DNA from: JAKZVK01 sp965237575
Lineage (GTDB): Bacteria > Acidobacteriota > Terriglobia > Bryobacterales > UBA6623
Assembly: GCA_965237575.1 (NCBI GenBank)
Contig: CBDEGI010000002.1
Coordinates: 434,001-498,000 of the forward strand
Length of the DNA: 64,000 bases
Reading direction: 5' to 3'
The position numbers were made by a program, and so were the translations under genes. The notes below the pieces were generated by a model, which worked only from the letters and a program-made list of their open reading frames with translations, had not been told where the DNA came from and did no database searches. This document shows, in pieces, positions 19,726 through 30,000 of this stretch (the first letter of the stretch is position 1; each line of letters begins with the position of its first letter).

Positions 19726-20052
19726 CTAAACGTGACCGTTTAGGGCGGTAGCTAGGCGGTCTTTGGGAACGGTGCCAACAAGCTGCTCCACAACATTGCC
19801 GTCTTTGAAAAGCAAGAGAGTCGGGATGCCGCGAACCTGATAGCGGCTGGCCGAACCGGGGTTGCTGTCGACATCGAGCTTGCCGACCTTCAGCTTTCCG
19901 ACGTACTCGTCGGCGATCTCGTCAATCACCGGAGCCATGGCGCGGCAGGGCGCACACCACGCAGCCCAGAAGTCGACCAAAACCGGCACATCGGACTGAA
20001 GCACATCGGCGTCAAAGGAGTCGTCCTTCAACTCAAGCGTGTTACCTGCCAT
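19726..20052 (-). CDS. trxA: Thioredoxin
   Basis: A 108-residue cytoplasmic dithiol reductase of standard length. The active site is WCAPC (residues 32-36), a variant of WCGPC, with the buried Asp in VLVDFWA and the cis-proline in VRGIPTLLLFKDG. No signal peptide is present. ATG 20052 has GGGGGGATTCG upstream (minus strand). Ala in place of Gly inside the active site occurs in several bacterial thioredoxins and should still be redox active. Confidence 0.95.
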   Translation of the reverse strand: MAGNTLELKDDSFDADVLQSDVPVLVDFWAAWCAPCRAMAPVIDEIADEYVGKLKVGKLDVDSNPGSASRYQVRGIPTLLLFKDGNVVEQLVGTVPKDRLATALNGHV

Positions 20053-20164
20053 CGAATCCCCCCAAGATGTTCATCGCCGAATGGGCTGATTACAACCCAA
20101 GACCGACGAGTTACCGCCTTGTCGAACAGCACGTTTCAGGTTAACAGATCGGCCCGTGGCGGGA

Positions 20165-22724
20165 TCAGCGCTCGCCGATCGAGGTGACCGCCTGGTTGTT
20201 GGCGGGTTGCGGGTCGCTCTCGTTGCCGGTCACCTGACCGGAGCCCGTCAGAAGGCTCTGTGCCCGACCCCGCAGCGGCGCTCGCCGTGCGACTTCGATG
20301 ATGTAGCTGCGCCCCGCTCCGGGGACGACGGCCCCCACATCGCAGACGACCCTCCTGCCCTCCAGCGAGCAGCCCGGCGGAGCCACAATGCCGGCCACCG
20401 CCCCGTGCAGCGACTCGACTAGCATGACCCCCGTGGCGATCGAGGGGCCCGCATTTCGTACCGTCACCCGGTAACGCGCCGTGCCGGCCCGAGACGGCGT
20501 CAACGGCGTTTTCGTCATGGAAATATCGGCGTCCTCACGAGACTTTGCGCATACCTGGCACACGCCCTCGAATGGCGGGTCCAAGCGTAGTTCCCAAGCC
20601 TCAATTGTGCCCGTGTCGCCGCCCGAGTTGTCTGACACGGTCAGCGTCCACTCCCCTCCGGAGAATTCACCCTCCAAGCCGGTCAGTGTCCCCACGGGTC
20701 TCGCTTCGCCGGAGAACCATGGAACCGATCCTGGACAGTGATCCTCCAGGTCAGTCACCGCATCGTCGTCAAACGTGACGTCCATGTTGTTGTCGCTGCA
20801 GCCAACCGCACTGTCCGGAACGCCTGGCCGGTCGAGCAGGGTCACGGTCGTGCCGCTGGGGCTGGTGAGAGAAATCGTCAAGTCGCCGACCCAGGGGTGC
20901 TCGATGTCCACAAAAACATCAACGTCGTTCAACAGTGCGCCGCTATGGACAAAGAAGGTCGACGTGGCGACATCGCCCGTGTCTCCCCCATCGTCGGGAA
21001 TTGCCAGCGGCGTCTCGGGTACAAGCCTTGAGCCCACGGGAACCGAAGGCGCGAAGAAGAACGGCCCCTCTTCTGTTGAGTGGACCTCGAGCATCAGGTT
21101 TACCTGCGAGAAGCAAGCCACGCTCGGCGCCAATTGCAGCTCGAATGGCAAACTCGCGGTCTGCGCCGGGACGCCTATTTCAAGGTCAGGCCAAGACGCC
21201 ATCGCCCGCGTGACGGTGACTCCCGGAGTCGTCGTGGTCAAGGTCCCTACCACGTTGGTGAGCGCCTGGAAGCTCTGCAACGTCACCGGCAGCTCGATCG
21301 TCTCCCCGGGCTCCCAGAGACTGTTCTCCGTATCGGAGCCGAGTCCACAATGGTCGACCGTGCCGAGGGGGCCGAGCTGCAGGAAGCTCGGCGCATACGC
21401 TCCGTCGACCATCATGACGCCGGTATCATCCGGATCCAGCCAGTCTTTCAGCCGGCTCGCCGCATCCGGCCCGTCCCACGCCTCGGAGAACTTGCCGAAA
21501 CAGTCGAACGCAATCACGTCGCACGAGGCTTCGCCTCCCGAGAGATAGCCGACAAGTTTCTTAGTATCGGGGTTCCAGAGCCCCGAGCCCGAGGAGCCAC
21601 GCTCCGTCGTGCCTTCCTCCCAGTTGTCAACGAGCCAGTGAGTATCCACCCCCCCCGCCCCCGATGCAACTGTTCGTCGTGGTCAGGATATCCGTGTTGA
21701 AGCTGATCGCCTTCTCGTCGGCCGCGGGGTGGTGAATCGCGACGCTACCCTCGGGAGGTTCGCCGGAACGGTCCCAGCCGGTGTAGAAGACGCCGAAAGA
21801 GGGATCGGGGTCGCTGCTCAGCTCCAAAAGAGTGAGGTCCACGTCCCTCCTGGTCGCGCGAACAACGGCGCCACCCTGGTTTTGGTCAAGCGAGCCTCCC
21901 CCCAAATCACCGCATGCCGCGGACTCAAAGTTCCAGAACACCGTGAACGAAGCAACAGACGATGGGGTCACGCGACAGTGGTGGGCGGTGAGAAAGAAGT
22001 TCCGGAAACTACGCGGTGCATCGGCAATCATCTGGCCCGTACAGACCCGCTGTCCCGAAAGCGAATAGACGGCGACACTACTGATCTGGTCGCGCCACTC
22101 GTCGCCCTCCGGGCAAACGACATCGATGTTGCACTCGCCGGCTTTCGACAGATTCGGCGGGCCCGCCAAGCCGAACAGATCACGATAGCCGCTGCCGACA
22201 TGTGTCAAGTGGAGATCGGGCTCGCTCTTCGGTTCGGCCGGGACGTAGAGTTCGAGGACGGCGAGGTCGCCCGGGACGACGGGAAGCCACAACTCGCCGT
22301 GCGGCTTCACGTCGCGATAGGTGTAGGGACCTTCGTAGTAGTCATGTTCCTCGCTTGAAACGTGCAGCGTCGCGCCGTCTGGCAGGAAGAACTTGGTCAA
22401 GCCGAAGTTGAGGTCGGTTGCACCGGGAGAGTGAAAGCGCATGCGCCAGAGCCTGCTACCGTCCGGGAACTGTTGCCAAGTGCCGTGGGTTGCCGGGGTG
22501 ATATCCACCTGCAAGGGGACGGCGTAACGCAGCGGCAGCGACTTATCTTCCTGCTGGTCCTGGAGCAGACTGGCTTCGAGGTTGGCGACGGCCAAGCCCA
22601 TGATCGACACGGCCTCGAGCGGTGCCGTTTCACGGACTCGGCTCACCGGCGGGTCGCCACGGCGTCCCCACAGCGACAGCGGCAAGGCCGTCAGCAGGAG
22701 TATCAGGACAATCTGGCGGACCAT
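20165..22724 (-). pseudogene. Secreted Lys-C-like serine protease with P-domain and DUF11 tail, frameshifted at a C8 run
   Basis: Two frames make one ~860-residue exported trypsin-fold protease. The first (22724 to 21627) has a signal peptide (IVLILLLTALPLSLW), an N-terminal pro-region, the His site FFLTAHHC and the Asp site RRDVDLTLLEL. The second (from about 21655 to 20165) begins with the Ser site GTTERGSSGSGLWN, then a proprotein-convertase P-domain (HPWVGDLTISLTSPSG) and a C-terminal DUF11/CARDB-like repeat (ISMTKTPLTPSRAG). The frame changes at eight consecutive C (about 21649-21656). One base more or less joins both parts. That may be a sequencing error, a true lesion or phase variation. 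ATG 22724 begins the signal peptide. Confidence 0.82.
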
Positions 22725-22952
22725 AGTGCGGTCGATTCCCCCCTGTGTCTCAACCGTGCGATGTCTGACCATAGGCTTTTATTTTGAACGATTTGGTCGC
22801 CTGCGGTGTGTGACTTGGCGAACGTTGGCCATGCTCTGAATCCGTCAGCGGTGTCTCTGGGGCGAAAGGACGCCGTCTGCTCCAGCCTGTCTTGCCCTTG
22901 AATCACGCGCTATCATGTGCCTTACTATCTGCAAGCGTTTGATGTGTGACCG

Positions 22953-23933
22953 ATGCCGTTGAAGAGCAAACCGGATGTCATCGTGTACCGCGGTAACTAT
23001 CCTGGTTGGCCGTGGGTGACGGCGGCCTCAGGCGGTCGGCTCGTCTGCGTGTTGCGCGACGACGGCATACACGGATTCTCACCCACCGGCAGGGTTGTGA
23101 TTACCGAAAGCCGCGACGGTGGCCGCACTTGGAGCAAGGCGCGGGTCGTCGTGGATGACGAAGGGGTCGACGACCGTAACGCCGCTATCGTCGAGTTACC
23201 CGACAAGACTTGGCTGGTCTGCTACAACAGCTACACTCGCGAGTTGGTGTCACAGTGTTGGGTCACGCTTTCGCGGGACCAAGGCGCGACTTGGGGGCGG
23301 CCAACTCCGGTGGCGGAACTCAACGCCCGTACCCGTGGGGCGGCCATAGCGCTTGCCAATGGCGAGCTGGTGCTGCCGATCTACCGCGCGCCGGGCAGCG
23401 GCTCTGTCGCCGCGCGCTCAGGCGACGGCGGCGCAACATGGACCCTGGCCGATGTCCCCGACACGGATGGCTTCATCGGCGATGAGTGGGTCGTCCAGCA
23501 ACTCGGCGACGGCCGCGTCATCGGGCTCATCCGAAACAACGCGGTTCGCGACGGCGACTTCTGGAAGACCGAGAGCCGCGACGGCGGGCGCACGTGGGAT
23601 GTCCCGGCGAAGACCAACGTTCGTAGCGACCGGGCGCCTTCGCCGCCTCATCTTGGTTTCCACGGCGACACCCCACTGCTGACCTACGCCGACCGCCGCA
23701 TGGTGTCGGTGTCGATGGTCATCACCGGCGACCCGCGGCTCCTTCAATGGGACCTCGGTCACCGGCTGCCTTGCTACCAGTACCGTCCCGACGGCAAGCC
23801 GATCGACGACGCCAGCTACCCGGTGTCGGCAGCGGTCGGCCGGCATCGCCGCTTCATCGTGGACTACGAAATCCGCCCTGAGGGCAAATGGATTACCGGA
23901 TATTTCGTTGACCTGCCGGAGGGCTGGCGCTGA
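22953..23933 (+). CDS. BNR/Asp-box sialidase-like protein
   Basis: A 326-residue six-bladed beta-propeller. Four Asp-box motifs (S-x-D-x-G-x-T-W) are visible: SRDGGRTWS, SRDQGATWG, SGDGGATWT and SRDGGRTWD. The family includes exo-alpha-sialidases and many glycosidase-like proteins of unknown substrate. There is no signal peptide, so it looks cytoplasmic. The Arg triad of true sialidases cannot be assigned with confidence, so enzymatic activity is unproven. It is divergent from the protease gene (228 bases between starts). Confidence 0.85.
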   Translation: MPLKSKPDVIVYRGNYPGWPWVTAASGGRLVCVLRDDGIHGFSPTGRVVITESRDGGRTWSKARVVVDDEGVDDRNAAIVELPDKTWLVCYNSYTRELVSQCWVTLSRDQGATWGRPTPVAELNARTRGAAIALANGELVLPIYRAPGSGSVAARSGDGGATWTLADVPDTDGFIGDEWVVQQLGDGRVIGLIRNNAVRDGDFWKTESRDGGRTWDVPAKTNVRSDRAPSPPHLGFHGDTPLLTYADRRMVSVSMVITGDPRLLQWDLGHRLPCYQYRPDGKPIDDASYPVSAAVGRHRRFIVDYEIRPEGKWITGYFVDLPEGWR

Positions 23934-24089
23934 GGCCGAGATTGGCTGCGTTCCCGGGCCGAGTTGGAGGCTGGGCCGGGTACGATGTCGACGTCGTGCG
24001 CAACGGGCAAAGCAGCGGTACGGTTTCGCGCGAATCCGGCTTGATGGCCTGAGCCAGTTTACCCAGACCCAGTTAGCCCCGACCTGCCC

Positions 24090-25148
24090 GTGAAACTGCC
24101 CGCCGGTAAACTGCCTCCCGACCTGCTGCGAGGCTTGTTGGCTTCCCTGCCCTCGAACGACCCGTCCGTCGTTGTCGGCGGCGCGGTTGGCGAGGACGCG
24201 GCTGTTCTCGACACGGCAGTTCCTGACTCCGGCAACACGGATCTGTTGGTCGTCAAGACCGATCCGATCACTTTTGTCCCCAACGACGCCGGACGCTACT
24301 TGCTGGCGGTCAACGGCAACGACCTCGCGACGATGGGCGCCGAACCTCGCTGGCTGCTCGTGACCGCGTTGCTGCCGGAAGGCATCGAGAGTGAGCGCGC
24401 TCAGCAGATCTTCGAAGATGTCGCCACGGCTTGCCGTGAAACGGGCGTGTCGCTCGTGGGCGGACATACCGAGATCACCGTCGGGCTCGACCGGCCCATC
24501 CTGGTCGGCTGCCTGTTGGGGACGGTCGCGCGCGACCGGCTCGTGCGGACCTCCGGAGCCCAGCCCGGGGACGCCGTGCTGCTGGCCGGCGGAATCGCCA
24601 TCGAAGGCACCGCGATTCTCGCGACCGAACACGCCGCGACGTTGCGAGATGCGGGCGTCGATTCGGCCATCATCGAGCGCGCCGCCGGCTGGCTGCGCTC
24701 GCCCGGCATCTCAGTCGTGCCGGCGGCCAAGGCGTTGCAATCGGCGGTACGGGTTCACTCCATGCACGACCCGACGGAAGGGGGGCTTGCCACCGCTCTT
24801 CATGAGTTGGCGGAGGCGGCTGGTGTCGGGTTGCGCATCGATCGCTCGGCAATCGATGTGCTGCCGGAGTGCGGGGCGGTTTGCCAAGCACTCGGGCTTG
24901 ACCCTCTTGGGCTGCTTGCCTCAGGCGCCCTGCTCGCCACGGTCGATCCGAGCGACGCGCATACTACACTCGATAGTCTGCGGGCGGCCGAGGTGCCGGC
25001 GCAGGCGATCGGGGAAGTTCTTGCGGGAGATGCCGGGTTGCTCCTAGCGGCCGGAGACTCCCAGAGTCCGCTCCCGACGTTCCCGCGCGACGAGTTGGCC
25101 CGGTTTCTCGAGCAGGCAAACCAGCCGTACAACGGCTGGCCTCGTTGA
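24090..25148 (+). CDS. AIR synthase-related protein (PurM/HypE/SelD superfamily)
   Basis: A 352-residue ATP-dependent enzyme of the PurM fold. The N-terminus KLPPDLLRGLLASL, the GEDAAVLD metal/ATP loop, VNGNDLATMGAEPRWLL and LVGGHTEITVGLDRPILVG are the characteristic motifs, and HSMHDPTEGGLATALHE starts the C-terminal domain. It resembles HypE and stand-alone AIR synthase family proteins whose substrate is unknown. No hydrogenase genes lie nearby, so HypE proper is unlikely. The start is GTG 24090; no clear ribosome site is seen. It is convergent with ino1. Confidence 0.88.
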   Translation: MKLPAGKLPPDLLRGLLASLPSNDPSVVVGGAVGEDAAVLDTAVPDSGNTDLLVVKTDPITFVPNDAGRYLLAVNGNDLATMGAEPRWLLVTALLPEGIESERAQQIFEDVATACRETGVSLVGGHTEITVGLDRPILVGCLLGTVARDRLVRTSGAQPGDAVLLAGGIAIEGTAILATEHAATLRDAGVDSAIIERAAGWLRSPGISVVPAAKALQSAVRVHSMHDPTEGGLATALHELAEAAGVGLRIDRSAIDVLPECGAVCQALGLDPLGLLASGALLATVDPSDAHTTLDSLRAAEVPAQAIGEVLAGDAGLLLAAGDSQSPLPTFPRDELARFLEQANQPYNGWPR

Positions 25149-25230
25149 CCACAAGCCGCGTGAACGCGACTGGTTGCCGAATCCTGCTTGTCTTGACAAG
25201 AATCTTACTTGCGGTCCCGAGTCGGGTGCG

Positions 25231-26544
25231 TCAATCGTAGTACTCAAGCCCGAGGTGAGTGATCAGTTCCTCGCCCTTGATCCAGCGCAGCGTATTCTTC
25301 AACTTCATCAACTGGATGAAAATGTCGTGCTCGGCGTACAAACCCTTGGCCGTCATCGGCGACTTGAAGTAGAACGACAACCACTCTTGCGTCCCCGACA
25401 TCCCGGCCCGTTGCGCCAGGTCAAGGAACAACGCCAGGTCGAGCACCAACGGCGCGGCCAGGATCGAGTCGCGGCACAGGAAGTTGATCTTGATCTGCAT
25501 CGGGTAGCCCAGCCATCCGAAGATATCGATGTTGTCCCAACCCTCTTTGTTGTCACCGCGCGGCGGGTAGTAGTTGATGCGTACCTTGTGGTCGAAGCCC
25601 TTGTAGAGGTCGGGATAGTACTCCGGCTGCAGGATCATCTCCAGAGCCGACAGCTTACTCTCTTCCTTCGTCTTGAACGAGTCGGGATCGTCAAGCACCT
25701 CGCCGTCTCGATTACCCAAAATGTTCGTCGAGAACCAACCGTCCAGCCCCAGCAACCGCGCCTTCAAGCCGGGCGCTACCAGCGTTTTCATGAACGTCTG
25801 GCCGGTCTTGTAATCCTTGCCGCAAATGGGCGCCTGCTGTTCCCTTGCCAACTCGTGCATGGCGGGGAGGTCCACGGTCAGGTTCGGCGCGCCGTTGGCG
25901 AAGGGAACGCCCGACTTGAGTGCCGCGTAGGCGTAGATCTGGCTCGGCGCAATCTCGGGGTCGCTTTTCTCGAGCCCTTCCTCAAACGCCTTCAGACTCT
26001 GGTGAGCCGCCCCGGCCTTCTGGAAGATCTCGGTCGATCCGCACCAGACCATCACCGTCCGCGTAACGCCCGAGGTTTCCTTGAACTGACGGATGTCTTC
26101 GATCAGCGCCTCGGCCAGCTCCTTCTTGTTGGTCTGCTTCTTGATGTTGGGCCCGTCAATGCGCGTGACGTAACGGTGCTCGAAAACGGCCGGCATCGGG
26201 GTCACGGCCGTCATCTCGTCCTTCACCCCGTCGAGTTGCTCGCGACTGAGCACTTTGGCGTTGACAGCGGCGTCGTAGCAGTTGTCCTCGTAGATATCCC
26301 AGCCGCCGAAGACCAGATCGTTGAGCGTTGCCAGCGGGACTAGTTCGCGAATGAGCGGATTGCGTTCATCCGTTCGCTTGCCGAGTCGGACGTGACCCAT
26401 TTGGGTCAGGGACCCGATCGGCAGGGCCAGGCCCTTCTTGACCGACTCGACCCCGGCGATGAAAGTGGTGGTGACTGCGCCCATGCCCGGTGTTAACACG
26501 CCGAGCTTGCCCTCTACGGGCGCAACGTTAGGTGTTTTGCGCAC
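25231..26544 (-). CDS. ino1: Inositol-3-phosphate synthase
   Basis: NAD-dependent enzyme that converts glucose 6-phosphate to 1L-myo-inositol 1-phosphate, feeding inositol lipids or solutes. The 437-residue protein has a Rossmann N-terminus (LGVLTPGMGAVTTTF), TVMVWCGSTE, the conserved APICGKDYKTGQTFMK, LGNRDGEVLDDPDSFKTKE and HKVRINYYPPRGDNKEGWDN. Length is nearer eukaryote-type enzymes (about 510) than short actinobacterial ones (about 360). GTG 26544 is chosen because GGAG lies 9 bases upstream; the frame extends five codons to a TTG at 26559 that has no ribosome site. Confidence 0.93.
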   Translation of the reverse strand: MRKTPNVAPVEGKLGVLTPGMGAVTTTFIAGVESVKKGLALPIGSLTQMGHVRLGKRTDERNPLIRELVPLATLNDLVFGGWDIYEDNCYDAAVNAKVLSREQLDGVKDEMTAVTPMPAVFEHRYVTRIDGPNIKKQTNKKELAEALIEDIRQFKETSGVTRTVMVWCGSTEIFQKAGAAHQSLKAFEEGLEKSDPEIAPSQIYAYAALKSGVPFANGAPNLTVDLPAMHELAREQQAPICGKDYKTGQTFMKTLVAPGLKARLLGLDGWFSTNILGNRDGEVLDDPDSFKTKEESKLSALEMILQPEYYPDLYKGFDHKVRINYYPPRGDNKEGWDNIDIFGWLGYPMQIKINFLCRDSILAAPLVLDLALFLDLAQRAGMSGTQEWLSFYFKSPMTAKGLYAEHDIFIQLMKLKNTLRWIKGEELITHLGLEYYD

Positions 26545-27040
26545 GACTGCTTGCTCCAACAGTTTAGATTGTCAGGACGGCAACCTTGATCGCTGCCGGT
26601 TTGGAAGTCCGCGGGACGGAACCGCTCAAAGAGCCGGTGGGTTCGGTCGAATGGTGTGGCTGACGGGACCCGGAAAGGATAGCCATCCCTGCGACTGTGT
26701 AGTCTGCAACTTTCGGATCGTACGGGTCGCCGCGGGACGGAAACTCCGGCGGGAACCGCGAAGCTTCTCCTAAGAAGCTAGTGTACCTGATTGTGCCAGA
26801 TTGACGCCGCTCATCCACATGACCTCGTGGGGCCGGCCGCCGCGTCTGCCCCGGCGCCCTTGGCACCGCGGCAATCGCTTTGTAGGGGTGGACCGCTGCG
26901 TCCACACCGGCGCTGCTTGGTAGCTCGCGCCTTCAACGCTGAGGTAAGGGGCATTGCCAAGCGCCGCGGCAGGACGGGCGCAGGAGCCCGCCACTACAAT
27001 CGCATTGACACAGGCTTGAAAACGGCGACAATACTTGACA
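26545..27040. other. Intergenic region between ino1 and the PQQ-like gene
   Basis: About 500 bases between divergent genes. It contains two short near-palindromic pieces of the dispersed type, GGTGGACCGCTGCGTCCACACC (26887-26908, stem-loop) and GACGGGCGCAGGAGCCCGCC (26972-26991). ORFs here have no family look. Promoters for both flanking genes should lie here; none was confidently placed. Confidence 0.4.
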
Positions 27041-28372
27041 GTGGTCACCCGCCGCCAACTCCTACTCGCCGGCCTCGCACTCCCGATGTCTCGCGGCACC
27101 GCCGGCGCCCTCGACCACTGGCCCCGCTTCCGCGGCCCTCACGGACGAGGGATCGCCCCCGACGACCCGGCCCTGCCCCAAACCTGGAGCGAAACCGAAA
27201 ACGTCGTCTGGAAGAGCGCGGTCCCCGGCCTCGGCTGGTCGAGCCCGGTCGTATGGGGTGACCGCGTGTTTCTGGCGTCGGCGCGCAGCTCCGCCGCAGG
27301 CGAAGCCATTCGCAACGGCGATTGGCAGGACACCCGCGCGCCCTCGCACCCTCACCGCTGGATGCTCTACGCCCTCGACGTCGCCTCCGGCAAAACGGTC
27401 TGGGAAACCACCCTGGCCGAAGGTGTCCCGGCTGTATCTCGGCACATGAAAAACACCTATGCCACCGAGACCCCGGCCGTGGACGGCGAGCGGGTCTACG
27501 CGCACTTCGGCCACCTCGGCACGTACGCGGTAGACCACAGCGGCAAGCTGCAATGGTCGAAGAAATGTCCGGCCCCCGAAATCCGCTACGGCTACGGCAC
27601 CGCCGCCTCGCCCGTCGCGCACAAAGGAGTGCTCTACCTCGTCCTCGACAACGAAGGCCGGTCCGTCCTCATGGCCCTGGAGGCTGCGACAGGCCGCGAG
27701 ATCTGGACCGCGCCGCGCAATGAAGGCAGCGGCTGGGCGACGCCGTACGTATGGGAGAACCGCGAGCGCAGCGAGATCGTCGTGTCCGGCAAAGACTCGG
27801 TGAGGTCCTACAGCCTCGACGGCAAACCTCTGTGGCACCTGCGCGGCGTGACGTCTCTCGCCATCCCCTCGCCGTTTTCCGGCGACGGACTGCTCTTTGT
27901 CGGCTCCGGCTTCCAGATGGAATCGTTCCGCCCGCTGTACGCCATCCGGCCGGGCGCCTCAGGCGATATCTCCTTGAAGAAGGGCACGCTGAGCAACGAA
28001 TACATCGCCTGGTGCCACCCGCAGTCCGGCCCGTATCACCCAACGCCGGTGCTCTATCAAGGCCGCCTGTATGTGCTGATGGACCGTGGTTTTCTGCTCT
28101 GTTACGACGCCGAGACGGGGAAGGAGATCTACGGCAAGCAACGCGTCGCCCGCGACGCCGCCGGGTTCACCGCCTCGCCCTGGGCGTACAACGGCCAAGT
28201 GTTTTGTCTCAGCGAAGATGGCGATACCTATGTGATCGAAGCGGGCCCCGACTTTAAAGTCGTGGGCAAGAACAGCCTCGACGGCATGGCGATGGCCTCG
28301 CCCGCCATCGCCAACGGCAGCCTCTTCATCCGCACCCGGCGCCACCTTTATCGCCTCGGCCAACGAGCCTAA
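27041..28372 (+). CDS. Exported PQQ-like beta-propeller protein
   Basis: A 443-residue seven- or eight-bladed propeller of the PQQ_2/BamB-like family. The start has a Tat-like signal (VTRRQLLLAGLALP). Blade motifs recur: LYALDVASGKTVWETTL, LMALEAATGREIWTAP, LLCYDAETGKEIYGKQ. There is no haem site and no Cys-Cys pair, so it is not a quinoprotein dehydrogenase of the kind found at 32672 and 58992. Such proteins are abundant in Acidobacteriota and Planctomycetota and their roles are mostly unknown. GTG 27041 is preferred over the TTG two codons earlier because it directly precedes the twin-arginine. Confidence 0.82.
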   Translation: MVTRRQLLLAGLALPMSRGTAGALDHWPRFRGPHGRGIAPDDPALPQTWSETENVVWKSAVPGLGWSSPVVWGDRVFLASARSSAAGEAIRNGDWQDTRAPSHPHRWMLYALDVASGKTVWETTLAEGVPAVSRHMKNTYATETPAVDGERVYAHFGHLGTYAVDHSGKLQWSKKCPAPEIRYGYGTAASPVAHKGVLYLVLDNEGRSVLMALEAATGREIWTAPRNEGSGWATPYVWENRERSEIVVSGKDSVRSYSLDGKPLWHLRGVTSLAIPSPFSGDGLLFVGSGFQMESFRPLYAIRPGASGDISLKKGTLSNEYIAWCHPQSGPYHPTPVLYQGRLYVLMDRGFLLCYDAETGKEIYGKQRVARDAAGFTASPWAYNGQVFCLSEDGDTYVIEAGPDFKVVGKNSLDGMAMASPAIANGSLFIRTRRHLYRLGQRA

Positions 28373-28390
28373 GCTAAGCGCGGGCTAGTG

Positions 28391-28437
28391 GCGCGGGCCT
28401 TCTGGCCTGCAGCGTCGACCTCCCGGTCGACGTTTTT
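28391..28437 (+). repeat. Dispersed repeat copy A (inverted mate at 30020-30065)
   Basis: GCGCGGGCCTTCTGGCCTGC followed by AGCGTCGACCTCCCGGTCGACG. The reverse complement recurs at 30020-30065 with about six mismatches. Each copy has internal hairpins (GGCC, GTCGAC). This is a REP-like intergenic element. Confidence 0.75.
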
Positions 28438-28604
28438 TGCCCGTAACCTCCGGTCGCCCAGGCTCGCCTAACCCGTACGATGAGCCCCGGGCCTTGACTC
28501 CGCACCGTACTCCCGCAGCTTGACTCGCTGCGTCCGAGGTGGCATCGTTATAGGGGTCTCAGACACTTTTCCGTCGACTTCCGATCGACAGGAGGCAACT
28601 TCCC

Positions 28605-29702
28605 GTGAATATCAAACGACTCGCGTACATCTCCGCAGTGCTTTTACTGGCATCGCTGACGGCAGCCGCCGCCTCTCCCGCCGCGTCCCTGCAGAGCGGC
28701 AAGGCGGACTTGCAATCGGCCGGCGCTCTGGCATTCGGCCCCGACGGCATTCTGTTCGTGGGCGACTCGGTCGGCGCCGCCGTCTTCGCGCTCGATACCG
28801 GCGACCACAAGGCCGGCTCCTCGGGCAAAGTCGAGGTGAGCGGCGTCAATGAGAAGATCGCCGCGCTACTCGGCACCGCCCCCGACCAGATCCTCGTCAA
28901 CGACATGGTGGTGAACCCCATTTCGAAGAACGTCTATCTCTCGGTCTCTCGCGGACGCGGTCCAGATGCCATGCCCGTGATCCTCCGCCTCAACCACTCG
29001 GGGAAACTTGAAGAGTTCTCGCTCGATGGCGTCAAGCATGCCAAGGTCAGCCTTCCCGACGCCCCGGCGGCGGACGCCAAAGACCGCCGCGGACGCAGCC
29101 TCCGCGTGCAGGCGATTACGGATATCTCCTACGTGGACGGCAAGGTCTTCATCGCCGGATTGTCGAACGAAGAGTTCGCCTCCTCGCTGCGCGCCGTGCC
29201 GTACCCGTTCACCGAGGCTGGCAAAGGGACGAGTGTCGAGATCTTCCACGGCGCCCACGGACGTTGGGAAACGAACGCACCGGTTCGCACCTTCGTGTCG
29301 TATGAGATCCAAAAGGAACCGCACCTGCTGGCAGCCTACACCTGCACGCCGCTCGTGAAGTTCCCGATCTCCGACCTTAAGCCCGGGACGAAGGTCGTGG
29401 GCACGACCATTGCTGAGCTAGGCAACCGCAACCGGCCACTCGACATGATCGTTTACAACAAGGGCGGCTCGGACTACATCCTCATGAACAACAGCAGCCG
29501 CGGCGTCATGAAGATGTCCACCGAGAAGATCCATACCTTCGGCGGCATCAAGGAAAAGACCGATGTCGCCGGGTTGCCGTATGAGACCATCGCCGAGCTC
29601 AAGGGCGTACAGCAGCTTGACCGGCTGGATGATTCGAACGCATTGATCCTGGTCCAAGCCGAGAGCGGCGCGCTCAACATCGAGACCATCGCGCTGCCGT
29701 AG
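28605..29702 (+). CDS. Secreted propeller-like hypothetical protein
   Basis: A 365-residue exported protein with signal peptide LAYISAVLLLASLTAAAAS. The blades look like NHL/SMP-30 propeller repeats: ALAFGPDGILFVGDS, MVVNPISKNVYLSVSRG, ITDISYVDGKVFIAGLSNE. I do not recognise a precise family or catalytic residues. The start is GTG 28605 with a strong AGGAGG site 10 bases upstream (28590-28595). It may be transcribed with the Ig-like gene downstream, although dispersed repeats lie between. Confidence 0.8.
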   Translation: MNIKRLAYISAVLLLASLTAAAASPAASLQSGKADLQSAGALAFGPDGILFVGDSVGAAVFALDTGDHKAGSSGKVEVSGVNEKIAALLGTAPDQILVNDMVVNPISKNVYLSVSRGRGPDAMPVILRLNHSGKLEEFSLDGVKHAKVSLPDAPAADAKDRRGRSLRVQAITDISYVDGKVFIAGLSNEEFASSLRAVPYPFTEAGKGTSVEIFHGAHGRWETNAPVRTFVSYEIQKEPHLLAAYTCTPLVKFPISDLKPGTKVVGTTIAELGNRNRPLDMIVYNKGGSDYILMNNSSRGVMKMSTEKIHTFGGIKEKTDVAGLPYETIAELKGVQQLDRLDDSNALILVQAESGALNIETIALP

Positions 29703-29717
29703 CAACCGGTGCAAGAA

Positions 29718-30000
29718 AACCGAGCCGTGACCGTGAGGGAGCGGTCCGGCACGAACTCCCACGCGCCTCGGAAGGCCTTGGAGCCGAAGACACCTTTCGG
29801 CATTCAACAGTCGATCTACTTGGCCGACACGCCTCAGTTCGGGCTGCTGACGCCCGCGGCTCGTTAATGGACAAGTTTGTGTGTGCCTTTTTTGCCGCAG
29901 GAGTTCCGCCTTTGAAGACGGAACGCCCTCTCGAGTCTACTGGCTTATACGGGGGAGGACGGCTCGTGCCGGACCGCTCCCTCACGGTCACGGCTCGGTT
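29718..30000. repeat. Perfect 37-bp inverted repeat
   Basis: Positions 29718-29754 (AACCGAGCCGTGACCGTGAG...) and 29964-30000 (...CTCACGGTCACGGCTCGGTT) are exact reverse complements over 37 bases. The 209-base middle holds the first codons of the next ORF. The word CGCTCCCTCACGGTCACGGC is typical of a dispersed repeat in Solibacter-like genomes (from memory). Two repeat copies in opposite orientation, or one miniature element, are both possible. Confidence 0.9.

Noticed and set aside
24090..25148. Call as HypE
   Set aside because: No hydrogenase genes nearby, and the carbamoyl-accepting C-terminal Cys of HypE is absent (the end reads NGWPR).
26564..26905. 113-codon minus ORF between ino1 and the PQQ-like gene
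   Set aside because: Low-complexity, no recognisable domain, passes through short repeats.
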